Part shown: positions 1 to 7,432 of the stretch, piece by piece
Numbering within the stretch: position 1 is the first letter of the stretch
Layout: each line of letters begins with the position of its first letter
Origin: Bacteroidota bacterium
GTDB lineage: Bacteria > Bacteroidota > Bacteroidia > B-17B0 > Aurantibacillaceae
DNA length: 8,647 nucleotides
Direction: 5' to 3'
Assembly (NCBI GenBank): GCA_016702705.1
Contig: JADJDM010000034.1
Span: 1-8,647, forward strand
Position numbers and translations under genes: made by a program
The notes under the pieces: model-generated
Seen by the model: only the letters and a program-made list of their open reading frames with translations
Told to the model about the DNA's origin: nothing
Databases searched by the model: none

Positions 1-236
1 CTATTCTATTCGCATCTTCAACAACTCATAAGCATACTCGCATATTAAACGATTCTGTTAGTATTTGTGAGTACTTTAGATTCAAAGACGAGGAAAACAG
101 AACACCAATGTACCACGATGCAATAGGTCAATTGAAGTTATACACTAAAGATGGTAAAGCTAAACACGATGATATGCCTGATGCTTGTAGTGGATTAATG
201 ACTTTTATTAGAAGTATGTTGAGTGAACTATACTAA
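1..236 (+). CDS. terL: Phage terminase large subunit, C-terminal end (partial)
   Basis: This is the last 77 residues of an ORF open at the left edge; the first complete codon begins at base 3. Large terminases are ATP-driven packaging motors whose C-terminal RNase H-like nuclease domain cuts the phage DNA concatemer. The sequence shows the acidic signature HDDMPDACSG about 20 residues before the stop. It matches the H-D-D-x-x-D-A-x-x-G segment that carries the last metal-binding aspartate of terminase nucleases. An upstream MYHDAIGQLKLY stretch also fits. The ATPase domain lies outside the window. A terminase just before portal, protease and capsid genes is the normal siphovirus order. No frame interruption is seen. 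The family call rests on the motif and context, since most of the protein is missing. Confidence 0.8.
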   Translation, partial: ILFASSTTHKHTRILNDSVSICEYFRFKDEENRTPMYHDAIGQLKLYTKDGKAKHDDMPDACSGLMTFIRSMLSELY

Positions 237-260
237 CAAACATAGATACTTACTTTGTAA
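237..260. repeat. Left copy of an imperfect inverted element flanking the - strand cassette
   Basis: This 24-base element begins CAAACATAG and ends TTTGTAA. The reverse complement of 2875-2897 begins CAAATATAG and also ends TTTGTAA. The ends match well and the centre poorly, at about 17 of 23 positions with one gap. The two copies bracket exactly the segment whose orientation is opposite to its flanks. Because the region is AT-rich and each copy is itself quasi-palindromic, chance similarity is quite possible. Confidence 0.3.
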
Positions 261-278
261 TTGTTATTACAGCTTTTT
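256..278 (+). terminator. Possible weak intrinsic terminator after the terminase gene
   Basis: A 6-bp perfect stem, TGTAAT (256-261) with ATTACA (266-271), encloses a four-base loop and is followed by GC and five T residues (274-278). A second small hairpin, CTTTT with AAAAG, overlaps on the right. The site lies where the + terminase gene and the - cassette converge, where a terminator would be expected. The stem is AT-rich, so the call is weak. Confidence 0.35.
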
Positions 279-308
279 ATTAAAAGAAAGTGTGTTTATT
301 TGTGTTAA

Positions 309-587
309 TTAAGCTACTATTGCTATCATTTTTGCATATAAATCATCTAAAGAAGTTGGAGCAACCCCATCAATAGTATCAATCTGAAATGTACCATTTG
401 AACCATCATGACTTATGATCCAATCGGGTTGACCTTGTATGTCAATAGCTATATTATTTGTCATCTTAATTATACTAATTAAATGTTCCTTTCCCCATGT
501 ACCATCTGTCATTCCTAACATATTAGAATAATCGTTGAAATTGACCTTTATACTATTTGTTGTTGATACTACTACTATATTTGCCAT
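309..587 (-). CDS. Unrecognised 92-residue protein, last gene of the portal cassette
   Basis: I do not recognise this protein with confidence. It reads from an ATG (585-587) to TAA on the - strand and is uninterrupted. It starts MANIVVVSTTNSIKVNFND and ends with TSLDDLYAKMIAIVA. It has no signal peptide, membrane segment or cysteines, and looks like a small soluble beta-rich protein. The segment TFQIDTIDGVAPTSLDDLY resembles C-terminal stretches I recall from small Bacteroidota prophage proteins beside structural genes, which is a weak memory-based link. Its start lies one base beyond the stop of the 334-residue gene, so the two are almost certainly co-transcribed and translationally coupled. 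A minor virion or decoration role is inferred from position only. Confidence 0.75.
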   Translation of the reverse strand: MANIVVVSTTNSIKVNFNDYSNMLGMTDGTWGKEHLISIIKMTNNIAIDIQGQPDWIISHDGSNGTFQIDTIDGVAPTSLDDLYAKMIAIVA

Positions 588-588
588 A

Positions 589-1594
589 CTAATCGGCTAT
601 TAAAATTAAATTAAATGATACATCTGCTCTATTTGCAACTCCTGTTGCCCCACTTATTGTTGATACTTTTACTTTACATAAAGCAGGTAACTTTAAAGAG
701 TGGAAATCACTTCTATCAACTTGATTGTTTGTTAAGTATAAATTATCAACGTAATGATAAACACTTGATAAACTTCTATCTAATGTATTTACTGTCGCTC
801 TTAATAAAATATTCTGTGTTGTACTTACTGCTGTGCCTTGTATTGATGTAATATATCCCGTATATCCTGTTGGTATCATAGCAGCCCCACCCCTTGACTT
901 ATTACCCCCTGCTGTTATTTGTTCAACTTCAATAGTACCTCCGTTAATTCTTAATCTTATATTACCTGCTGCAACATTTCCACTACCAACAGTAACCGCT
1001 TCCATCCATAAAACAAAATTAACTCCCGTTAAAACAGAGGTAACTAAAGTTGTTCCATTTAAATTGATAGCAGCACTTTCAACTAAGTTATTTGAGTTGT
1101 CAATATAAACTACTTTAACCTGACTTACTCCTGTACCTGCAATTGTATCATTCGCATTTGAACTAATTATATCTAAAGTACTATTTGAAAGTACAGGAAT
1201 ATTAGCTACTGAATTATCATACTCTTTAACATCGTTGTAAACAGAAGTAGAAGTAAACCCTGCCCTTCTACCAAGAATGTTAAAAGCATAGGCTGTTTTA
1301 CCCATGTACTTACCTGTACGTGCAATCTCTATAAAAGTATTATTTGACAATGTACCTAATGCCGTATTATTATACCCCATAACAATCTCTGCCAAATCGT
1401 TAACATCAACGCTTGTAGGAACTGTTATATCTGAATAGTTATAAGTGTAACCTTCACGATTAGTTGAGTTATAGAACCTTATACGATTATCAGTAGTTAG
1501 TATCTGAAATTCCAAAAGGCTTGTTTAATGAAGCTTGTACACTACCATCGTCAAATAGTATAAAGTTACCCGAATCTATTATTGATATTGCCAT
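589..1594 (-). CDS. Unrecognised 334-residue probable structural protein, frame broken once
   Basis: As read there are two fragments. The first runs from ATG at 1594 to a stop at 1490 and gives 34 residues (MAISIIDSGNFILFDDGSVQ...). The second, 589-1515, is 308 residues long and can only begin at a TTG. Removing one base from the A run at 1514-1517 (T run on the coding strand) joins them as ...SLNKP-LEFQIL... into a 334-residue protein starting one base after the portal stop, which argues that this is one gene. The protein is rich in Ser, Thr, Asn and Val, has no membrane segment, and looks beta-rich. It contains an LRINGGTIEVEQITAGG stretch and a C-terminus typical of virion surface or fibre-like proteins. 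I do not recognise a family. Co-transcription with the portal suggests a head or neck component, by inference. Confidence 0.7.
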
Positions 1595-1595
1595 G

Positions 1596-2828
1596 TTATA
1601 AAGTTATTCCACTCATATCGATTAGTAACTTCTTACCTTGTTCTGCTGTTATGATTTGATTAGTAACCAACTGAGATATACTTTCAACGTTTGATTTAAA
1701 CAACTCAGCACCTTCTTTTTTATTCTCTTGTAGTATCTTTAAATGCTCATAAGAAGGTTCGATGTAAGCACCTTTACCGAAGTTCTTTTCAATATCTAAG
1801 AAGTCAGCTAATGATTGGAAATACTTATCTGCATAAGGCTGTATTGTATCTGAATACACTTGCTTAATAGATGATGCAACGTTTTCAAATGTAGCGTTCT
1901 TACTTGCAAATAGGTTAACGTTCATACCGAAATGGTCAATCAACACTAAAGTATCTTCTGACACTTCTTCAAACAACATCATATCTTTAGTGGGGTAACT
2001 CATAGGTGTCCATGTTAACGAAGCTTCTGTAATTAGTAGCTTCATTTGTTCATCATTTATACCATAGCTTTACGATGCGCATTTTCAATACGTTCCCTTT
2101 CTTCTTTACGCAAAGGAATAGCACCCATAGCATCTTTGTTACTTCCACTTGATAATATACCTAAAGCACCTTTCTCATTTATAATAACATTACGGAACTT
2201 ATAAGCTCCATCAATGTTAGATAATGGATGTTTTAAGAATTTTAAAGGACTTACTCCGATAACTGGATTATCTAAATCGTTATGCTTTAAATACATAATA
2301 TCAGTAGATAAATACAACTTTTTAACTGCTGTGTCTTGGTATTCGTAGCCTGTAATAATATCGTTTTTGTCTATTTGGTCGAATACCTTACCTGACAAAA
2401 TAGGCTTCATGTAGTTAGGCGAAATGTTCCATAAAGCAGAAGGGAAACGCTGTAATGTACTTGGTTTATTCTTGTAAGTAAATTGATTTCCATAAACATC
2501 GAACTGCTCTAACTGGTTTTCTAAGAAGTCATTAAACCCTTGCAAAACATTAGGAGCATAGATTAGTTTGTAAAATTCATCTGATATTATTTTCAATTAC
2601 CTTACCATTCTTATCTTTAAGAACAGGAACAACATTCGCAAACATAGCCTTCTTTTTACCTATGATTGTACGTAGTTGAGGAATAGAGTAGTATAACTCG
2701 TTTGGCTTGTTCGTGTCAATATAAACAGCCCCTTTATTGCCTAACTGAACTGAATTTGTTGATTGGTAAAAGTAGTTTTTGCCGAATAAAGCACGAGCAA
2801 ACCATCCATTTGGGTCTAATAACGCCAT
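1596..2828 (-). CDS. HK97-type phage portal protein, frame broken twice
   Basis: The portal is the dodecameric channel at one capsid vertex through which DNA is packaged and to which the neck attaches. As read it is three ORFs: 2577-2828 (83 aa), 2057-2596 (apparent TTG start) and 1596-2045. Deleting one base in the T run 2590-2593 and adding one A near 2066 fuses them into 410 residues, the usual size of HK97-family portals. Restored landmarks are typical: IPQLRTIIGKKKAMFANV (about 49-66), APNVLQGFNDFLENQLEQ followed by YGNQF, KEERERIENAHRKAYGIND (the last four residues appear only after correction), and WTPMSYPTKDMMLFEE near 272-288. The C-terminus is helical. The gene points left, opposite to the terminase upstream and the protease downstream, which is abnormal for this module. 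A 1-base gap separates it from the 334-residue gene. Confidence 0.88.
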
Positions 2829-2866
2829 GTGTTAATAAATTTTTATTTAATTATTTGTAGTCGTTT

Positions 2867-2897
2867 GTTGTCGGTTACAAATATATAACTATATTTG
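2867..2897 (+). promoter_or_regulatory. Bacteroidota-type promoter candidate for the protease-capsid operon
   Basis: GTTG at 2867-2870 is followed by exactly 19 bases and then TATATTTG at 2890-2897. This fits the Bacteroidota primary sigma factor pattern TTTG (-33), N19, TAnnTTTG (-7), with one mismatch in the -33 element. The predicted transcript would start near 2903, about 40 bases before the 30-residue ORF. The -7 element is one arm of a perfect dyad, CAAATATA (2878-2885) with TATATTTG (2890-2897), separated by TAAC. A -7-like element therefore also reads leftwards toward the portal, but I find no -33 partner for it at the proper distance. Confidence 0.5.
2875..2897. repeat. Right copy of the imperfect inverted element; contains an 8-bp dyad
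   Basis: The element starts TTACAAATATA and ends TATATTTG, with a perfect 8-bp inverted repeat (2878-2885 and 2890-2897) around a 4-base centre. Its reverse complement resembles 237-260 at the outer ends. It overlaps the -7 promoter element, so the dyad could be a regulator site or simply two facing -7 elements instead of a recombination site. Confidence 0.35.
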
Positions 2898-2943
2898 CAA
2901 TTATTATAATAGTTTTTTGGATAATTACCAAACACTTTTAACA

Positions 2944-3036
2944 ATGGCAAAGAAAATATTATCAGAGGCTGAAATAAAGCAACTGAAAAAAGATAAGCAA
3001 AAAGTATTAACATCTAATAAAGTTGTTAAGAAATGA
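2944..3036 (+). CDS. 30-residue lysine-rich small protein upstream of the prohead protease
   Basis: This short ORF reads ATG to TGA and encodes MAKKILSEAEIKQLKKDKQK followed by VLTSNKVVKK. About a third of the residues are lysine, and the first two-thirds look helical. Its stop overlaps the protease start in an ATGA arrangement (3033-3036), strongly suggesting translational coupling. It is the first gene after the promoter candidate. Very short basic ORFs between portal and protease occur in related prophages as far as I recall. Its role is unknown: it may act mainly as a leader that couples ribosomes to the protease, or be a tiny nucleic-acid or scaffold-binding protein. The tight ATGA junction is the main argument that it is real. 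Confidence 0.6.
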   Translation: MAKKILSEAEIKQLKKDKQKVLTSNKVVKK

Positions 3037-3863
3037 AGCTATCATTCAATACTAAAGCCGAACTCTTTAAACACTTAAAGGATAACAAATCATTGTTAGT
3101 GGCAGAGAAAAAAGCTACATTAAAACAAGCGGATGCTATTTCTTATGGTGTACCTGTTACTTGTCCAAATGGTGAGGCTGTTAAATCAGAATCATTCGAT
3201 GCGGAAGATTTAAGCACTATCAAAGCTGAAGTAGTTATAAACACTACTAACATTTTAGATAGTCATGGAGACGTTCACATGAAGGGTATTTGGAAAAAAT
3301 CACTAAGCGAAAAGAAATTACTTTACTTACTTCAAGAACATGAAATGAAGTTTGATAAAGTTATTACTGATGAATTAAAAGCATCTGTAAAAAAATACAC
3401 TTGGGCTGAATTAGGTTTTAAAAACTTTGAAGGTACTACTGAAGCTTTAGTATTCGATGCTGTTATTAATGCAGACAGAAACGAATATATGTTTGAGCAG
3501 TACATTAAAGGTCGTGTTAAAAACCATAGTGTCGGAATGCAGTACGTAAATATAATTCTTTGTATTAATTCAGATGAAAGATACTACGCAGAAGAAAAAG
3601 CAAACTACGATAAGTACATTAAAGAGGTAGTAAACAAAGAAGATGCTGAGGCACTTGGTTACTTTTGGGCTGTTACAGAGGCTAAAGTAATTGAAGGTTC
3701 GGCAGTATTAAGAGGTTCTAATTACGCTACACCAACATTATCAGTTACAGAAACTAAAGATATTGAAGCCGATGTTATCACTTCAACAGAGCCGCAAGTT
3801 AGCACTCAAATAAAACAAGGATTAGATTACAATTATTTATTTACAAATTTAAAATTAAAATAA
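3033..3863 (+). CDS. Prohead protease (S78-like, HK97 fold maturation protease)
   Basis: The prohead protease cleaves the N-terminal scaffold-like domain from capsid subunits inside the procapsid, then itself. The 276-residue product shows NILDSHGDVHMKGIW at 73-87, matching the (V/L)D-x-x-G-D-x-x-x-x-G segment near the start of the S78 fold. It also has a candidate catalytic histidine in LLQEHEM (H103) and the NHSVGMQY motif (S166), where the nucleophile serine is expected. The residues between are divergent, so the assignment leans partly on the position immediately before a capsid gene that has a delta domain. The C-terminus after about residue 235 is low-complexity and ends LFTNLKLK, resembling a removable tail. 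The start overlaps the preceding stop (ATGA), and the capsid ATG lies one base after its TAA. No frame problem is seen. Confidence 0.8.
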   Translation: MKLSFNTKAELFKHLKDNKSLLVAEKKATLKQADAISYGVPVTCPNGEAVKSESFDAEDLSTIKAEVVINTTNILDSHGDVHMKGIWKKSLSEKKLLYLLQEHEMKFDKVITDELKASVKKYTWAELGFKNFEGTTEALVFDAVINADRNEYMFEQYIKGRVKNHSVGMQYVNIILCINSDERYYAEEKANYDKYIKEVVNKEDAEALGYFWAVTEAKVIEGSAVLRGSNYATPTLSVTETKDIEADVITSTEPQVSTQIKQGLDYNYLFTNLKLK

Positions 3864-3864
3864 A

Positions 3865-5116
3865 ATGACAGAACAAGAAAAAGCTGCACATGATGCGCTT
3901 ATTAATGAGGTAAAAACTCAAATCTCTACTATGTTAGAGAACAAAGCGGATAACTCTGCTATCAAAGATTTAGAAAACGTATTAAACGTTTATAAAGAAG
4001 CTGCTGAAAAGACTGCTACTAAAGAAGAAGTAGAAACTATCAAAGCATCTTTAATCAACATCGAAGCTATTGTAAAAGCTATCAAAGAAGATGCTGCAAA
4101 AGCACCTGTTACAACTGATTTACGTGCTGCATTAGAAGCTAACAAAGAAGCTTTAAAAGCATTAAAAAGCGGTAACAAGCGTGAGAACATGCACGGGTTT
4201 ACAATCGATGTAAACAAAACGGTAGGTACTATGTTAGAATCTGCAAACATCTCAGGTGGTAATGTGCCAGTTGAGCAACGTATTGCAGGTATGAACGCCA
4301 TTGCATCTCGTAGAGTTCGTTTAATGGACTTATTCAGCAAAGGTGTAGCAACATCAAACATTATCTCTTGGGTTTACCAATCAGGTAAAGAAGGTGCTGC
4401 TGGTGGAACTGCTGAAGGTGCAGTTAAGAATCAAATTGATTTCAACTTAGTTGTTGCATCTCAAGTTCTTTGTAAGCGTACAGCTTTCATTAAGATTTCA
4501 GATGAAATGATTGACGATATTGATTTTATCAATTCAGAAATCAACAATGAATTAATGAGAGAATTGTTAAAAGATATTGAGTTAACAGCTTACTCAGGTA
4601 ATGGAACTGCTCCAGCTTTAAATGGTATTTATATTGTTGCTCCTACATTCGCTGCCGGTACTTTTGCAGGTACTGTTGATAATGCAAATGAAGTTGATGT
4701 GTTAGCTGTTGCAATTAATCAAATTTTGATTGCTGAACAACCGATGCCAACTTACATTTTAATGCATCCTTCAGACGTTACAGCGTTGAAATTAGTAAAA
4801 TTGTCAACTTCTGACAAGCGTTACATCGACCGCTTAATGATTGTTGCAGGTACATTGTTAATGGATGGGGTTCCAATTATTCCAACTACTTTAGTAACTG
4901 CTGGTACTTTCTTAATGGGTTCGTTTGATATGGCTACATTATACGAAAAAGGTGGTATCATGGTTGAGGTTGGTTTAGATGCTGATGACTTTACTCGTAA
5001 CTTACGTACTATTCGTGCTGAGTGGAGAGGTGCTTTAGTAACTAAGAACAACGATAGAACAGCGTTTGTTAAAGGGAACATTCTCAACTGCAAAAACAGC
5101 TTTAGAAACTACCTAA
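3865..5116 (+). CDS. Major capsid protein (HK97 fold, Phage_capsid type), frame broken near the C-terminus
   Basis: This is the main shell subunit. Residues 1 to about 105 form a charged, Ala/Lys/Glu-rich helical region like the HK97 delta domain that acts as scaffold and is removed by the prohead protease; the cut is probably shortly before NMHGFTIDV, by inference. The shell domain follows, with IISWVYQSG, AFIKISDEMIDDIDFINSEI, LLKDIELTAYSGNGTAPALNGI and ILMHPSDVTALK, all typical of Phage_capsid proteins. As read the frame runs on to 5151, ending in an atypical Asn-rich tail that overlaps the next gene by 32 bases. Removing one G from 5074-5076 gives VKGTFSTAKTALETT and tandem stops at 5114-5119, directly before the next ATG at 5120. 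The restored 416-residue protein is the better reading. Confidence 0.92.
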
Positions 5117-5119
5117 TAA

Positions 5120-5977
5120 ATGAAATTAGCCCTCATTATAGCAATCTATGATAGACACGACTTGGAGCGAATAACTCTAAGTCGTTTCAAAGACCAATCT
5201 AAAAAATTTGGCTTTGAGATTATAGTTGCTGGTAGTGAGGGCAACATTTCAAAAGCAATTGCTAAAGGATGCCATTATATTGAAGTTCCAAACAACCCAC
5301 TAAGTAACAAACATAATGCTTTAATAAAAAAGCACAAGAGTTAAATGTTGATGGGGTGGTTTTGATGGGTTCAGATGACATGGTAAATGATGAGTACTGG
5401 CAATGGGTGTTAACTTTAAGCAAAGATGAAACTAAGCTAATTGGATTAAGTGATTTATATTTTTACAGCACATACAGAAAAAGTTTATACTACTTTGATA
5501 AAAATAAGCAAGGGGCAAAGCATAGGTGCTGGTCGTTTCTTTTCAAAGTATGTTTTAGATAAAATGGAATGGAAGCTTTGGGATAATGGATTACCAAAAA
5601 GTTTAGATAGAAATTGCAGCAAGAGATTGCATATGCAAGGAATAGGAGAGCAAATACATTCAATGGATAGCTTAAATGTTTTCTTGTTAGATGTTAAGCA
5701 CACAAGGTCAGTAACAAATCAAGAAATAGTAAACAATTGCGAGGTAATAAATATTGAAATTATGGCAAAGAAATTAGGAAAAAAAGATGCTGATAAGGTT
5801 GAAGCATTAGAAAACGATGTAAAAATATTTGAGGAAATAAACTTCCCTTTTTCAGATAATGAAGATGTAAAAGTAATTGGACTTGTTTCTAAATATTTAA
5901 TCGAAGGCGAAGAGTATATTGTTAGCGGTTCAGATGCTAAAGTATTATTAAGAAAAAAAGCGGTTAAGTTAGCATAA
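5120..5977 (+). CDS. GT2-like glycosyltransferase with extra C-terminal domain, frame broken twice
   Basis: As read there are three fragments: 5120-5344, about 5345-5562, and one ending at 5977. Adding one A to the run at about 5326-5331 and removing one G from GGGG near 5511-5514 restores a 285-residue protein. It then reads KLALIIAIYDRHDLERITL at the start (Rossmann-like GT-A beginning), PNNPLSNKHNALIKKAQEL, VVLMGSDDM (84-87; metal/nucleotide-binding DxD-type site), LIGLSDLYFYS and SIGAGRFFS (GAGR near 136-139), then LWDNGLPKSLDRN. This order is that of family 2-type glycosyltransferases. The last 37 or so residues, VKVIGLVSKYLIEGEEYIVS onward, form a small domain resembling short phage proteins with a G-x-x-Y-x-V-S-G core. 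Donor, acceptor and target are unknown; virion or host-surface glycan modification is possible. It overlaps the next gene by one base (TAATG). Confidence 0.7.
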
Positions 5978-6480
5978 TGGGAATACTAATAGTAAATACA
6001 GATTTTGTTGGAAAGTATAAAGTTTCCGCTAATTCATTTCAGTCTACTGAGTTTGATAACTTCATTACTCAGTATGAAACTGATTACCTGTATAAGCTAT
6101 TAGGAAAGACATTAGCTGATTTATTTATAGCTGATTTGACTAATAAAGTTCCTGTTACACAAATATATTTGGACATTTACAATGCTATTTACGCTGATTT
6201 ATTCGGGTGTAAAAGAGATTCAACAGGCATGAAAAACATGATGTTAGGATTTATTTACTTCGAGTGGATGCGTAAAATGAATGTAAACCCAACTATTACG
6301 GGAAATGTTGTTAACTCAAACGAAAATAGTACACAGGCTTTTAGTTTATTTGATATTTATGGACGTTATAACGATTCTATAAATAACTTTAAAACTATTC
6401 AAATGTATTGCTTAGATAACTCAACTGATTACCCCGATTTCGATGGTTCTAATTTAGATTATTCTCATTGGTCAATTTAA
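5977..6480 (+). CDS. Head-tail connector (neck adaptor) candidate
   Basis: The 167-residue protein starts MGILIVNTDFVGKYKVSANS and has a helical core including QYETDYLYKLLGKTLADLF, YNAIYADLFG and MLGFIYFEWMRKMNVNPTITG. The pattern of a central helical bundle, a YLxxLLGxxLxxxF segment and position after the capsid gene fits the gp6-like head-tail connectors of Bacteroidota prophages (DUF6712-like in memory). These form a ring below the portal and stop DNA leaking. The call is a family-style inference, since no diagnostic residue is visible. It starts inside the stop of the glycosyltransferase gene (TAATG at 5975-5979), so translation is likely coupled. A short A-rich 23-base gap separates it from the next gene. 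Confidence 0.55.
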   Translation: MGILIVNTDFVGKYKVSANSFQSTEFDNFITQYETDYLYKLLGKTLADLFIADLTNKVPVTQIYLDIYNAIYADLFGCKRDSTGMKNMMLGFIYFEWMRKMNVNPTITGNVVNSNENSTQAFSLFDIYGRYNDSINNFKTIQMYCLDNSTDYPDFDGSNLDYSHWSI

Positions 6481-6503
6481 AAACAATTTAATAATAAATA
6501 AAA

Positions 6504-7418
6504 ATGGAAAATTGTACATGTACAAATTCAGGTGAAAATTTAGGTTCACCAAACTGCATAGAAACCATGAAGTATGCAAATGGTTTTCTTATGGCTTCAT
6601 TAGTTGATGATGCTGGGGCAGATAACTACATACCAGCTTTAACAGTTGTAAACGATGCGTATATTACAGCAAGATTGAATGACACCGACCCTTCACAGCG
6701 TTGGCAATTCTTTCCAAATGTAAAGAATGCTATTATAGGTGAGCGTGGAGATGATGTTTTTGAATCATTTGAAGATGGATCTCAAACGTTCGTAGAAGAA
6801 GGTGTTGCATCAACATCATTTATTCTTGCTGCTCAATCAACTACAATGGTAGGCAAAATCAAATCTCACAGATGTAACCAAAACGGATTCATGTGGGTTG
6901 ATAAAGATGGTCGTATTTGGGGACGTGAGTCAGCAGGTGCGTTATACTTTGTAGCTATGGAACCTCAATCAATGAGCGTTAAAGCAGCTTACCCAACACC
7001 AACTACAGGATTTAATATCCCAGTTTCTTGGAAATGGAGAAAAGATATGTTTGACGAGAATATTGGATTTTGGGATAACTCAGTGGTATGGTCTAACAAA
7101 CGTTCGATTATCGATGTAAGTGGTGATTTGTTTACGCCTGTAACAACTACTTCAATGGTTATCGATTTCTCTTTTGACTTCGGTGCTGCCAATTCAAAAA
7201 GCCCGTGGGAGGGTGCTGTTGTAGGTGATTTTACTTTATATAACGAAACAACACCTGCTGCTGTAACAATTACTTCGGTAACAGAAAGCACAACTGTTGA
7301 AGGTCGTTATACATTTGTTTTCCCTGCTCAAACAAGTGCCGATGTGTTAACATTATCGGGTTCTAAATCAGGATTTGATTTAAGTACATTGCCGGATATT
7401 CCTTTAATAGTAGCTTAA
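6504..7418 (+). CDS. Major tail tube protein candidate
   Basis: The 304-residue protein begins MENCTCTNSGENLGSPNC, with Cys at positions 4, 6 and 18. It has a mixed beta body (RWQFFPNVKNAIIGERGD, DGSQTFVEEGVASTSFILAA, NGFMWVDKDGRIWGRE) and a Ser/Thr/Val-rich C-terminal part from about residue 200 that looks like an Ig-like or beta-sandwich domain and ends STLPDIPLIVA. Similar Cys-starting proteins of about 300 residues sit at the tail tube position in Bacteroidota siphovirus prophages as I recall them. A strong intrinsic terminator directly after the gene also fits a highly expressed virion protein. The assignment is therefore from position, size and style instead of a motif. The frame is intact, the start is preceded by an A-rich stretch, and no frameshift is seen. 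Confidence 0.6.
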   Translation: MENCTCTNSGENLGSPNCIETMKYANGFLMASLVDDAGADNYIPALTVVNDAYITARLNDTDPSQRWQFFPNVKNAIIGERGDDVFESFEDGSQTFVEEGVASTSFILAAQSTTMVGKIKSHRCNQNGFMWVDKDGRIWGRESAGALYFVAMEPQSMSVKAAYPTPTTGFNIPVSWKWRKDMFDENIGFWDNSVVWSNKRSIIDVSGDLFTPVTTTSMVIDFSFDFGAANSKSPWEGAVVGDFTLYNETTPAAVTITSVTESTTVEGRYTFVFPAQTSADVLTLSGSKSGFDLSTLPDIPLIVA

Positions 7419-7432
7419 TAACTAACTTAAAG

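Noticed and set aside
615..1108. Rightward ORFs antisense to the 334-residue gene
   Set aside because: They are leucine/proline-rich shadow translations with no plausible start context, and they lie opposite a better-supported coding frame.
301..2836. Direct repeat TGTGTTAAT at 301-309 and 2828-2836 as a target-site duplication
   Set aside because: Nine AT-rich bases recur easily by chance, the right copy overlaps the portal start region, and nothing between them resembles a transposon.
2899..2930. AT-only hairpin (AATTAT with ATAATT) upstream of the small ORF
   Set aside because: The 6-bp stem with a long loop has no G-C pairs and is expected by chance at this composition.
3990..4361. Leftward ORF of 123 codons inside the capsid gene (and a similar one at 4821-5093)
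   Set aside because: It is an antisense shadow of a well-supported capsid frame, with unlikely composition and no junction with neighbours.
5074..5514. Programmed ribosomal frameshifting as the cause of the broken frames
   Set aside because: There are too many sites in too many genes, in both shift directions. The runs are not classic slippery heptamers with downstream structure, and the frames simply end instead of producing two useful products.
1490..5514. Phase-variable homopolymer tracts
   Set aside because: The affected runs are only 1-6 bases long, shorter than tracts known to slip at high frequency, and they lie in essential virion genes.
6989..7291. Leftward ORF of 100 codons inside the tail tube gene
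   Set aside because: It is antisense to an intact coding frame with no supporting signals.
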